NCBI RefSeq assembly: GCF_051014685.1 | Contig: NW_027478399.1 | Location: forward strand, 1,922,001-1,986,000 | Direction of reading: 5' to 3' | DNA length: 64,000 bases | Source of the DNA: Ptiloglossa arizonensis | Lineage: Eukaryota > Arthropoda > Insecta > Hymenoptera > Colletidae | Part shown: positions 24,573 to 36,944 of the stretch, one piece after another | Layout of the letters: every line of letters begins with the position of its first letter | Numbering within the stretch: position 1 is the first letter of the stretch | Made by a program: the position numbers and the translations under genes | Notes under the pieces: generated by a model | Databases searched by the model: none | Told to the model about the DNA's origin: nothing | Seen by the model: the letters and a program-made list of their open reading frames with translations, nothing else

Positions 24573-27500
24573 AGCGAAAATTTTGATGGTTTCTCAAGCA
24601 TTCCTTAACTTCAAACTCCCATATCTCGCGAACGGAATGACGAACTCGAGAAATTCCAGTTGCATCTGAAAGTGGAAACTCTCCCGATTACAAAGGTATG
24701 TGCATTTTCCCCTAGGCCTTTGGAGTTATTGGTTTCGAGTATCAGACTTGCGAAAATTTTGATGGTTTCTCAACCCTTCCTTAATTTCAAACTCCCATAT
24801 TTCACGAACGGATTGACTAACTCGAGGAATTCCTGTTGCATCTGAAAGCAGAAACTCGCCCGATTACTAAGGTATGTGTATTTTTCCCGTAGGCCTTTGT
24901 AGTTATTGGTTTCGAGTATCAGACCAGCGAAAATTTTGATGGTTTCTCAACCATCCCTTAACTTCAAACTCCCATCTCTCGCGAACGGAATAACGAACTC
25001 GAGAAATTCCTGTTGCATCTGAAAGTAGAAACTCGCACGATTACAATGGTGTGTGTACTTTTCCCCTAGGCCATTCCAGTTATTGGTTTCGAGTATCAGA
25101 ATTGCGAAAATTTTGATGGTTTCTCAACCATTCCTAACTTCAAACTCCCATGTCTCGCGAACGGAATGACGAACTCGAGAAATTCCTGTTGCATCTGAAA
25201 GTGGAAACTCGCCCGATTACAAAGGTATGTGCATTTTACCCCTAGGCCTTTGTAGTTATTGGTTTCGAGTATCAGACTTGCGAAAATTTTGATGGTTTCT
25301 CAAGCATTCCTTAACTTCAAACTCCCATATCTCGCGAACGGATTGACGAACACGAGAAATTCCTGTTGCATCTGAAAGCGGAAACTCGCCCGATTACAAA
25401 GGTATGTGCATTTTTCCCCTAGGCCTTTGTAGTTCTTGGTTTCGAGTATCAGACTTGCGAAAATTTTGATTGTTTCTCACGCATTCCTTAACTTCAATCA
25501 CTTATATGTCGCGAACGGATTGACGGACTCGAGAAATTCCTGTTGCATCTGAAAGCAGAAACTCACCCGATTAAAACGGTATGTGTATTTTCTCCTAGGC
25601 CATTGTAGTTATTGGTTTCTAGCATCAGAATTGCGAGACTTTTGATGGATTCTCAACCATTCCTTAACTTCAAACTCCCATATCTCGCGAACGGAATGAC
25701 GCACTCGAGAAATTCCTGTTGCATCTGAAAGTGGAAACTCGCACGATTACAAAGGTATGTGCATTTTTCCCCTAGGCCTTTGTAGTTATTGGTTTCGAGT
25801 ATCAGACCAGCGAAAATTTTGATGGTTTCTCAACCATTCCTTAACTTCAAACTCCCATCTCTCGCGAACGGAATAACGAACTCGAGAAATTCCTGTTGCA
25901 TCTGAAAGTAGAAACTCGTCGCACGATTACAATGTTGTGTGTAGTTTTCCCCTAGGCCATTCCAGTTATTGGTTTCGAGTATCAGAATTGCGAAAATTTT
26001 GATGGTTTCTCAACCATTCCTAACTTCAAACTCCCATGTCTCGCGAACGGAATGACGAACTCGAGAAATTCCTGTTGCATCTGAAAGTGGAAACTCGCCC
26101 GATTACAAAGGTATGTGCATTTTACCCCTAGGCCTTTGTAGTTATTGGTTTCGAGTATCAGACTTGCAAATATTTTGAGGGTTTCTCAACCATTCCTTAA
26201 CTTCAAACTCCCATATCTCGCGAACGGATTGACGAACACGAGAAATTCCTGTTGCATCTGAAAGTAGAGACTCGCCCGATTAGAATGGTGTGTGTACTTT
26301 TCCCCTAGGCCATTCCAGTTATTCGTTTCTAGCATCAGAATTGCGAAAATTTCGATGGTTTCCCAACCATTCCTTAACTTCAAACTCCCATATCTCGCGA
26401 ACGGAATGACGAACTCGAGAAATTCCTGTTGCATCTGAAAGTAGAAACTCGCACGATTACAATGGTGTGTGTACTTTTCCCCTAGGCCATTCCAGTTATT
26501 GGTTTCTAGCATCAGATTTGCGAAAATTTCGATGGTTTCTCAACCATTCCTTAACTTCAAACTCCCACATCTCGCGAACGGATTGACGAACACGAGAAAT
26601 TCCTGTTGCATCTGAAAGCGGAAACTCGCCCGATTACAAAGGTATGTGCATTTTTCCCCTAGGCCTTTGTAGTTCTTGGTTTCGAGTATCAGACTTGCGA
26701 AAATTTTGATTGTTTCTCACGCATTCCTTAACTTCAATCACTTATATCTCGCGAACGGATTGACGAACTCGAGAAATTCCTGTTGCATCTGAAAGCAGAA
26801 ACTCACCCGATTAAAACGGTATGTGTATTTTCCCCTAGGCCATTGTAGTTATTGGTTTCTAGCATCAGAATTGCGAAAATTTGGATGGTTTCTCAACCAT
26901 TCCTTAAATTCAAACTTCCATATCTCGCGGACGGATTGACGAACTCGAGAAATTCCTGTTGCATCTGAAAGTGGAAACTCGCCCGAATACAATGGTATGT
27001 GTATTTTTGCCCTAGGCCATAGTAGTTATTAGTTTCGAGTATCAGACTTGCGACAATATTGATGGTTTCTCAACCATTCCTTAATTTCAAACACCCATAT
27101 CTCACGAACGGATTGACGAACTCGAGAAATTCCTGTTGCATCTGAAAGTAGAAACCCACCCGATAACAATTGTGTGTGTACTTTTCCCCTAGGCCATAGT
27201 AGTTATTGCTTTCGAGTATCAGACTTGCGAAAATTTTGATGGTTGCTCAAGCGTTCCTTAACTTCAAACTCCCATATCTCGCGAACGGATTGATGAACTC
27301 GAGAAATTCCTTTCGCATCTGAAAGTAGAAACTCGCCCGTTTACAATGGTGTGTGTACTCTTCCCCTAGACCATAGTAGTTATTGGCTTCGAGTATCAGA
27401 CTTGCGAAAATTTTGATGGTTTCTCAACCATTCCTTAACTTCGAACTCCCATATCTCGCGAACGGATTGACGAACTCGAGAAATTCCTGTTGCATCTGAA

Positions 27501-28816
27501 AGTAGAAACTCGCCCGATTACAACGGTATGGGTACTTTTACCCTAGGCCATTCCAGTTATTGGTTTCGGGTATCAGACTTGCGAAAATTTTGATGGTTTC
27601 TCAACCATTCCTTAACTTCAAACTCCCATATCTCGCGAACGATTTGACGAACTCGAGAAATTCCTGTTGCATCTGAAAGTGGAAACTCGCCCGAATACAA
27701 TGGTATGTGTATTCTTGCCCTAGGCCATAGTAGTTACTAGTTTCGAGTATCAGACTTGCGACAATATTGATGGTTTCTCAACCGTTCCTTAATTTCAAAC
27801 ACCCATATCTCACGAACGGATTGACGAACTCGAGAAATTCCTGTTGCATCTGAAAGCAGAAACTCGCCCGATTACATTGGTGTGTGTTCTTTTCCCCTAG
27901 GTCATTCCAGTTATTGGTTTCGAGTATCAGACCAGCGAAAATTTTGATGGTTTCTCAAGCATTCCTTAATTTCAAACTCCCATATCTCGCGAACGGAATG
28001 ACGAACTCGAGAAATTCCAGTTGCATCTGAAAGTGGAAACTCGCCCGATTACAAAGGTGTGTGTACTTTTCCCCTAGGTCATTCCAGTTATTGGTTTCGA
28101 GTATCAGACCAGCGAAAATTTTGATGGTTTCTCAAGCATTCCTTAACTTCAAACACCCATATCTCGCGAACGGAATGACGAACTCGAGAAATTCCAGTTG
28201 CATCTGAAAGTGGAAACTCTCCCGATTACAAAGGTATGTGCATTTTCCCCTAGGCCTTTGGAGTTATTGGTTTCGAGTATCAGACTTGCGAAAATTTTTA
28301 TGGTTTCTCAACCCTTCCTTAATTTCAAACTCCCATATTTCACGAACGGATTGACTAACTCGAGGAATTCCTGTTGCATCTGAAAGCAGAAACTCGCCCG
28401 ATTACTAAGGTATGTGTATTTTTCCCGTAGGCCTTTGTAGTTATTGTTTTCGAGTATCAGACCAGCGAAAATTTTGATGGTTTCTCAACCATCCCTTAAC
28501 TTCAAACTCCCATCTCTCGCGAACGGAATAACGAACTCGAGAAATTCCTGTTGCATCTGAAAGTAGAAACTCGCACGATTACAATGGTGTGTGTACTTTT
28601 CCCCTAGGCCATTCCAGTTATTGGTTTCGAGTATCAGAATTGCGAAAATTTTGATGGTTTCTCAACCATTCCTAACTTCAAACTCCCATGTCTCGCGAAC
28701 GGAATGACGAACTCGAGAAATTCCTGTTGCATCTGAAAGTGGAAACTCGCCCGATTACAAAGGTATGTGCATTTTACCCCTAGGCCTTTGTAGTTATTGG
28801 TTTCGAGTATCAGACT
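24573..28816. repeat. 24-monomer higher-order unit, copy 1 (4244 bp)
   Basis: A shift of 4244 bp (24 x 177 minus 4) maps 24573-28882 onto 28817-33126. Rare markers are in both copies: the 3-base insertion ACTCGTCGCACG (25914/30158), TATTTTCTCCTAGG (25588/29832), CCTTAAATTC (26904/31148), ACCCACCCGATAACAATTG (27154/31398), CCTTTCGCATCTG (27309/31553), and GCGAAAATTTTTATGG (28289/32533). No difference was found in the lines compared. Inside the unit, about 28150-28816 repeats the start (24610-25280) at a shift of 3538 bp, so the unit is internally redundant. Confidence 0.92.
27120..27800. repeat. Divergent monomers embedded in the 24-mer
   Basis: Four consecutive monomers carry unusual readings: AAACCCACCCGATAACAATTG; GGTTGCTCAAGCGTTCC; CCTTTCGCATCTG with CCCGTTTACAATGG and CCCCTAGACCATAG; GGTATGGGTACTTTTACCC; GCGAACGATTTGACG; and TATTCTTGCCC with GTTACTAG. 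They resemble the heterogeneous monomers at 60-63.8 kb more than the surrounding units. An identical set sits at about 31364-32044 in copy 2. Confidence 0.75.
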
Positions 28817-31800
28817 TGCGAAAATTTTGATGGTTTCTCAAGCATTCCTTAACTTCAAACTCCCATATCTCGCGAACGGAATGACGAACTCGAGAAATTC
28901 CAGTTGCATCTGAAAGTGGAAACTCTCCCGATTACAAAGGTATGTGCATTTTCCCCTAGGCCTTTGGAGTTATTGGTTTCGAGTATCAGACTTGCGAAAA
29001 TTTTGATGGTTTCTCAACCCTTCCTTAATTTCAAACTCCCATATTTCACGAACGGATTGACTAACTCGAGGAATTCCTGTTGCATCTGAAAGCAGAAACT
29101 CGCCCGATTACTAAGGTATGTGTATTTTTCCCGTAGGCCTTTGTAGTTATTGGTTTCGAGTATCAGACCAGCGAAAATTTTGATGGTTTCTCAACCATCC
29201 CTTAACTTCAAACTCCCATCTCTCGCGAACGGAATAACGAACTCGAGAAATTCCTGTTGCATCTGAAAGTAGAAACTCGCACGATTACAATGGTGTGTGT
29301 ACTTTTCCCCTAGGCCATTCCAGTTATTGGTTTCGAGTATCAGAATTGCGAAAATTTTGATGGTTTCTCAACCATTCCTAACTTCAAACTCCCATGTCTC
29401 GCGAACGGAATGACGAACTCGAGAAATTCCTGTTGCATCTGAAAGTGGAAACTCGCCCGATTACAAAGGTATGTGCATTTTACCCCTAGGCCTTTGTAGT
29501 TATTGGTTTCGAGTATCAGACTTGCGAAAATTTTGATGGTTTCTCAAGCATTCCTTAACTTCAAACTCCCATATCTCGCGAACGGATTGACGAACACGAG
29601 AAATTCCTGTTGCATCTGAAAGCGGAAACTCGCCCGATTACAAAGGTATGTGCATTTTTCCCCTAGGCCTTTGTAGTTCTTGGTTTCGAGTATCAGACTT
29701 GCGAAAATTTTGATTGTTTCTCACGCATTCCTTAACTTCAATCACTTATATGTCGCGAACGGATTGACGGACTCGAGAAATTCCTGTTGCATCTGAAAGC
29801 AGAAACTCACCCGATTAAAACGGTATGTGTATTTTCTCCTAGGCCATTGTAGTTATTGGTTTCTAGCATCAGAATTGCGAGACTTTTGATGGATTCTCAA
29901 CCATTCCTTAACTTCAAACTCCCATATCTCGCGAACGGAATGACGCACTCGAGAAATTCCTGTTGCATCTGAAAGTGGAAACTCGCACGATTACAAAGGT
30001 ATGTGCATTTTTCCCCTAGGCCTTTGTAGTTATTGGTTTCGAGTATCAGACCAGCGAAAATTTTGATGGTTTCTCAACCATTCCTTAACTTCAAACTCCC
30101 ATCTCTCGCGAACGGAATAACGAACTCGAGAAATTCCTGTTGCATCTGAAAGTAGAAACTCGTCGCACGATTACAATGTTGTGTGTAGTTTTCCCCTAGG
30201 CCATTCCAGTTATTGGTTTCGAGTATCAGAATTGCGAAAATTTTGATGGTTTCTCAACCATTCCTAACTTCAAACTCCCATGTCTCGCGAACGGAATGAC
30301 GAACTCGAGAAATTCCTGTTGCATCTGAAAGTGGAAACTCGCCCGATTACAAAGGTATGTGCATTTTACCCCTAGGCCTTTGTAGTTATTGGTTTCGAGT
30401 ATCAGACTTGCAAATATTTTGAGGGTTTCTCAACCATTCCTTAACTTCAAACTCCCATATCTCGCGAACGGATTGACGAACACGAGAAATTCCTGTTGCA
30501 TCTGAAAGTAGAGACTCGCCCGATTAGAATGGTGTGTGTACTTTTCCCCTAGGCCATTCCAGTTATTCGTTTCTAGCATCAGAATTGCGAAAATTTCGAT
30601 GGTTTCCCAACCATTCCTTAACTTCAAACTCCCATATCTCGCGAACGGAATGACGAACTCGAGAAATTCCTGTTGCATCTGAAAGTAGAAACTCGCACGA
30701 TTACAATGGTGTGTGTACTTTTCCCCTAGGCCATTCCAGTTATTGGTTTCTAGCATCAGATTTGCGAAAATTTCGATGGTTTCTCAACCATTCCTTAACT
30801 TCAAACTCCCACATCTCGCGAACGGATTGACGAACACGAGAAATTCCTGTTGCATCTGAAAGCGGAAACTCGCCCGATTACAAAGGTATGTGCATTTTTC
30901 CCCTAGGCCTTTGTAGTTCTTGGTTTCGAGTATCAGACTTGCGAAAATTTTGATTGTTTCTCACGCATTCCTTAACTTCAATCACTTATATCTCGCGAAC
31001 GGATTGACGAACTCGAGAAATTCCTGTTGCATCTGAAAGCAGAAACTCACCCGATTAAAACGGTATGTGTATTTTCCCCTAGGCCATTGTAGTTATTGGT
31101 TTCTAGCATCAGAATTGCGAAAATTTGGATGGTTTCTCAACCATTCCTTAAATTCAAACTTCCATATCTCGCGGACGGATTGACGAACTCGAGAAATTCC
31201 TGTTGCATCTGAAAGTGGAAACTCGCCCGAATACAATGGTATGTGTATTTTTGCCCTAGGCCATAGTAGTTATTAGTTTCGAGTATCAGACTTGCGACAA
31301 TATTGATGGTTTCTCAACCATTCCTTAATTTCAAACACCCATATCTCACGAACGGATTGACGAACTCGAGAAATTCCTGTTGCATCTGAAAGTAGAAACC
31401 CACCCGATAACAATTGTGTGTGTACTTTTCCCCTAGGCCATAGTAGTTATTGCTTTCGAGTATCAGACTTGCGAAAATTTTGATGGTTGCTCAAGCGTTC
31501 CTTAACTTCAAACTCCCATATCTCGCGAACGGATTGATGAACTCGAGAAATTCCTTTCGCATCTGAAAGTAGAAACTCGCCCGTTTACAATGGTGTGTGT
31601 ACTCTTCCCCTAGACCATAGTAGTTATTGGCTTCGAGTATCAGACTTGCGAAAATTTTGATGGTTTCTCAACCATTCCTTAACTTCGAACTCCCATATCT
31701 CGCGAACGGATTGACGAACTCGAGAAATTCCTGTTGCATCTGAAAGTAGAAACTCGCCCGATTACAACGGTATGGGTACTTTTACCCTAGGCCATTCCAG

Positions 31801-33126
31801 TTATTGGTTTCGGGTATCAGACTTGCGAAAATTTTGATGGTTTCTCAACCATTCCTTAACTTCAAACTCCCATATCTCGCGAACGATTTGACGAACTCGA
31901 GAAATTCCTGTTGCATCTGAAAGTGGAAACTCGCCCGAATACAATGGTATGTGTATTCTTGCCCTAGGCCATAGTAGTTACTAGTTTCGAGTATCAGACT
32001 TGCGACAATATTGATGGTTTCTCAACCGTTCCTTAATTTCAAACACCCATATCTCACGAACGGATTGACGAACTCGAGAAATTCCTGTTGCATCTGAAAG
32101 CAGAAACTCGCCCGATTACATTGGTGTGTGTTCTTTTCCCCTAGGTCATTCCAGTTATTGGTTTCGAGTATCAGACCAGCGAAAATTTTGATGGTTTCTC
32201 AAGCATTCCTTAATTTCAAACTCCCATATCTCGCGAACGGAATGACGAACTCGAGAAATTCCAGTTGCATCTGAAAGTGGAAACTCGCCCGATTACAAAG
32301 GTGTGTGTACTTTTCCCCTAGGTCATTCCAGTTATTGGTTTCGAGTATCAGACCAGCGAAAATTTTGATGGTTTCTCAAGCATTCCTTAACTTCAAACAC
32401 CCATATCTCGCGAACGGAATGACGAACTCGAGAAATTCCAGTTGCATCTGAAAGTGGAAACTCTCCCGATTACAAAGGTATGTGCATTTTCCCCTAGGCC
32501 TTTGGAGTTATTGGTTTCGAGTATCAGACTTGCGAAAATTTTTATGGTTTCTCAACCCTTCCTTAATTTCAAACTCCCATATTTCACGAACGGATTGACT
32601 AACTCGAGGAATTCCTGTTGCATCTGAAAGCAGAAACTCGCCCGATTACTAAGGTATGTGTATTTTTCCCGTAGGCCTTTGTAGTTATTGTTTTCGAGTA
32701 TCAGACCAGCGAAAATTTTGATGGTTTCTCAACCATCCCTTAACTTCAAACTCCCATCTCTCGCGAACGGAATAACGAACTCGAGAAATTCCTGTTGCAT
32801 CTGAAAGTAGAAACTCGCACGATTACAATGGTGTGTGTACTTTTCCCCTAGGCCATTCCAGTTATTGGTTTCGAGTATCAGAATTGCGAAAATTTTGATG
32901 GTTTCTCAACCATTCCTAACTTCAAACTCCCATGTCTCGCGAACGGAATGACGAACTCGAGAAATTCCTGTTGCATCTGAAAGTGGAAACTCGCCCGATT
33001 ACAAAGGTATGTGCATTTTACCCCTAGGCCTTTGTAGTTATTGGTTTCGAGTATCAGACTTGCGAAAATTTTGATGGTTTCTCAAGCATTCCTTAACTTC
33101 AAACTCCCATATCTCGCGAACGGATT
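28817..33126. repeat. 24-monomer higher-order unit, copy 2
   Basis: This is the second of two adjacent 4244-bp units, together with the 66 bp of overlap into the next segment. It carries every rare marker of copy 1. The match ends at 33126, where copy 1 goes on with GGAATGACGAAC...CCAGTTGC and this copy with GGATTGACGAAC...CCTGTTGC. Near-identity over 4.2 kb, in an array where monomer variants usually differ at many sites, points to a recent event. An assembly duplication is the alternative. Confidence 0.92.
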
Positions 33127-33839
33127 GACGAACTCGAGAAATTCCTGTTGCATCTGAAAGCAGAAACTCGCCCGATTACAACGGTATGTGTGTTTTTCCC
33201 CTAGGCCTCTGAAGTTATTGGTTTCGAGTATCAGACTTGCCAAAATTTTGAGGGTTTCTCAACCATTCCTTAACTTCAAACTTCCATATCTCGCGAACGG
33301 ATTGACGAACTCGAGAATTTCCTATTGCATCTGAAAGCAGAAACTCGCCCGATTACAACGGTATGTGTATTTTTCCCCTAGGCTTTTGTAGTTATTGGTT
33401 TCGAGTATCAGACTTGCGAAAATTTTGATTGTTTCTCAAGCATTCCTTAACTTCAAACTCCCAAATCTCGCGCACGGATTGACGAACTCGAGAAATTCTT
33501 GTTGCATCTGAACGCAGAAACTCGCCCGATTACAAAGGTATGTGTTCTTTTCCCCTAGGTCATTCCAGTTATTGGTTTCGAGTATCAGACCAGCGAAAAT
33601 TTTGATGGTTTCTCAAGCATACCTTAACTTCAAACTCCCATATCTCGCGAACGGAATGACGAACTCGAGAAATTCCAGTTGCATCTGAAAGTGGAAACTC
33701 GCCCGATTACAAAGGTATGTGCATTTTCCCCTAGGCCTTTGGAGTTATTGGTTTCGAGTATCAGACTTGCGAAAATTTTGATGGTTTCTCAAGCATTCCT
33801 TAATTTCAAACTCCCATATCTCGCGAACGGCATGACGAA
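33127..33839. repeat. Satellite segment between the 24-mer and 6-mer blocks
   Basis: This runs through the CCTCTGAAG, GAATTTCCTATTGC and CGCGCACGG/TGAACGCAG monomers in the order seen at 17230-17610. It then changes within one monomer (about 33510-33550) to the TAGGTCATTCCAG/CAGACCAGCG and CCAGTTGCATC types. Only satellite sequence is present. Confidence 0.8.
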
Positions 33840-35907
33840 CTCGAGAAATTCCTGTTGTATCTGAAAGTAGAAACTCGCCCGATTACAATGCTGTGTGTAC
33901 TTTCCCCCTAGGCCACTCCAGTTATTGATTTCGAGTATCAGACTTGCGAAAATTTTGATGGTTCCTCAACCATGCCTTAACATCGAACTCCCATATCTCG
34001 CGAGCGGATTGAGGAACTCGAGAAATTCCTGTTGCATCTGAAAGTGGAAACTCGCCCGATTACAAAGGTATGTGCATTTTTCCCCTAGGCCTTTGTAGTT
34101 ATTGGTTTCGAGTATCAGACTTGCGAAAATTTTGATTGTTTCTCAAGCATTCCTTAACTTCAAACTTCCATCTCTCGCGAACGGATTGACGAACTCGAGA
34201 ATTTCCTATTGCATCTGAAAGCAGAAACTCGACCGATTACAACGGTATGTGTATTTTCCCCTAGGCCATTGTAGTTATTGGCTTCTAGCATCAGAATTGC
34301 GAAAATTTGGATGGTTTCTCAAACATTCCTTAACTTCGAACTCCCATATCTCGCGAAAGGGATGACGAACTCGAGAAATTCCTGTTGCATCTGAAACTGG
34401 AAACTCGCCCGATTACAAAGGTATGTGTATTTTTCCCCTAGGCCTTCGTTGTTATTGGTTTCGGGTATCAGATCAGCGAAAATTTTGATGGTTTCTCAAC
34501 CATTCCTTAACATCAAACTCCCATATCTCGCGAACGGACTGACGAACTCGAGAAATTCCTGTTGCATCTGAAAGTAGAGACTCGCCCGATTAGAATGTTG
34601 TGTGTACTTTTCCCCTAGGCCATTCCAGTTATTCGTTTCTAGCATCAGAATTGCGAAAATTTCGATGGTTTCCCAACCATTCCTTAACCTCAAACTCCCA
34701 TATCTCGCGAACGGAATGACGCACTCGAGAAATTCCTGTTGCATCTGAAAGTGGAAACTCGCCCGATTACAAAGGTATGTGCATTTTTCCCCTAGGCCTT
34801 TGTAGTTATTGGTTTCGAGTATCAGACTTGCGAAAATTTTGATGGTTCCTGAACCATTCCTTAACTTGAAACTCCCATACCTCGCGAACGGATTGACGAA
34901 TTCGAGAAATTCCTGTTGTATCTGAAAGTAGAAACTCGCCCCATTACAATGCTGTGTGTACTTTCCCCCTAGGCCACTCCAGTTATTGATTTCGAGTATC
35001 AGACTTGCGAAAATTTTGATGGTTCCTCAACCATTCCTTAACATCGAACTCCCATATCTCGCGAGCGGATTGAGGAACTCGAGAAATTCCTGTTGCATCT
35101 GAAAGTGGAAACTCGCCCGATTACAAAGGTATGTGCATTTTTCCCCTAGGCCTTTGTAGTTATTGGTTTCGAGTATCAGACTTGCGAAAATTTTGATTGT
35201 TTCTCAAGCATTCCTTAACTTCAAACTTCCATCTCTCGCGAACGGATTGACGAACTCGAGAATTTCCTATTGCATCTGAAAGCAGAAACTCGACCGATTA
35301 CAACGGTATGTGTATTTTCCCCTAGGCCATTGTAGTTATTGGCTTCTAGCATCAGAATTGCGAAAATTTGGATGGTTTCTCAAACATTCCTTAACTTCGA
35401 ACTCCCATATCTCGCGAAAGGGATGACGAACTCGAGAAATTCCTGTTGCATCTGAACCTGGAAACTCGCCCGATTACAAAGGTATGTGTATTTTTCCCCT
35501 AGGCCTTTGTTGTTATTGGTTTCGGGTATCAGATCAGCGAAAATTTTGATGGTTTCTCAACCATTCCTTAACATCAAACTCCCATATCTCGCGAACGGAC
35601 TGACGAACTCGAGAAATTCCTGTTGCATCTGAAAGTAGAGACTCGCCCGATTAGAATGGTGTGTGTACTTTTCCCCTAGGCCATTCCAGTTATTCGTTTC
35701 TAGCATCAGAATTGCGAAAATTTCGATGGTTTCCCAACCATTCCTTAACTTCAAACTCCCATATCTCGCGAACGGAATGACGCACTCGAGAAATTCCTGT
35801 TGCATCTGATAGTGGAAACTCGCCCGATTACAAAGGTATGTGCATTTTTCCCCTAGGCCTTTGTAGTTATTGGTTTCGAGTATCAGACTTGCGAAAATTT
35901 TGATTGT
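33840..35907. repeat. 6-monomer tandem duplication (1061 bp)
   Basis: Bases 33840-34846 align with 34901-35907 at a shift of 1061 bp (6 x 177 minus 1). Markers are CCTGTTGTATCTG with ACAATGCTGTGTG and TTTCCCCCTAGGCCACTCC; AACATCGAAC with GCGAGCGGATTGAGG; CTTCCATCTCTCG; GGCTTCTAGC; CGCGAAAGGGATG; and CAGATCAGCG with AACGGACTGACG. Differences noticed: AATGTTGTGTG/AATGGTGTGTG near 34597/35658, and CTGAAACTGG/CTGAACCTGG near 34390/35451. A partial third pass of the GGCTTCTAGC and CGCGAAAGGG monomers follows at 35880-36320. Confidence 0.87.
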
Positions 35908-36944
35908 TTCTCAAGCATTCCTTAACTTCAAACTTCCATCTCTCGCGAACGGATTGACGAACTCGAGAATTTCCTATTGCATCTGAAAGCAGAAACTCGC
36001 CCGATTACAACGGTATGTGTATTTTCCCCTAGGCCATTGTAGTTATTGGCTTCTAGCATCAGAATTGCGAAAATTTGGATGGTTTCTCAACCATTCCTTA
36101 ACTTCGAACTCCCATATCTCGCGAAAGGGATGACGAACTCGAGAAATTCCTGTTGCATCTGAAACTGGAAACTCGCCCGATTACAAAGGTATGTGTATTT
36201 TTCCCCTAGGCCTTTGTTGTTATTGGTTGCGGGTATCACATCAGCGAAAATTTTGATGGTTTCTCAACCATTCCTTAACTTCAAACTCCCATATCTCGCG
36301 AACGGACTGACGAACTCGAGAAATCCCTGTTGCATCTGAAAGTAGAAACTCGCACGATTACAATGGTGTGTGTACTTTTCCCCTAGGCCATTCCAGTTAT
36401 TCGTTTCTAGCATCAGAATTGCGAAAATTTCGATGGTTTCTCAACCATTCCTTAACTTCAAACTCCCACATCTCGCGAACGGATTGACGAAATCGAGAAA
36501 TTCCTGTTGCATCTGAAAGTGGAAACCCGCCCGATTACAAAGGTATGTGTATTTTTCCCCTAGGCCATTCCATTTGTTGGTTTCGAGTATCAGACCAGCG
36601 AAAATTTTGAAGGTTTCTCAACCATTCCTTAACATCAAACTCCCATATCTCGCGAACGGGATGACGAACTCGAGAAATTCCTGTTGCATCTGAAACTGGT
36701 AACTCGCCCGATTTCAACGGTATGTGCATTTTTGCCCTAGGCCATAGTAGTTATTGGTTTCTAGCATCAGAATTGCGAAAATTTGGATGGTTTCTCAACC
36801 ATTCCTTAACTTCGAACTCCCATATCTCGCGAACGGGATGACGAACTCGAGAAATTCCTGTTGCGTCTGAAACTGTTAGCTCGCCCGGTTACAAAGGTAT
36901 GTGCATTTTTCCCCTAGGCCTTTGTAGTTATTGGTTTCTAGCAT
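35908..36944. repeat. Satellite segment between the 6-mer and the 17/19-mer
   Basis: A partial extra pass of the 6-mer (to about 36320) leads into monomers shared with the next block: TTTGTTGGTTTCG (about 36573), GAAGGTTTCTC with AACATCAAAC, CTGGTAACTCGCCCGATTTC, and CTGTTAGCTCGCCCGG. The latter group recurs at about 38540-38880 and 41900-42240. Nothing but satellite is present. Confidence 0.8.
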
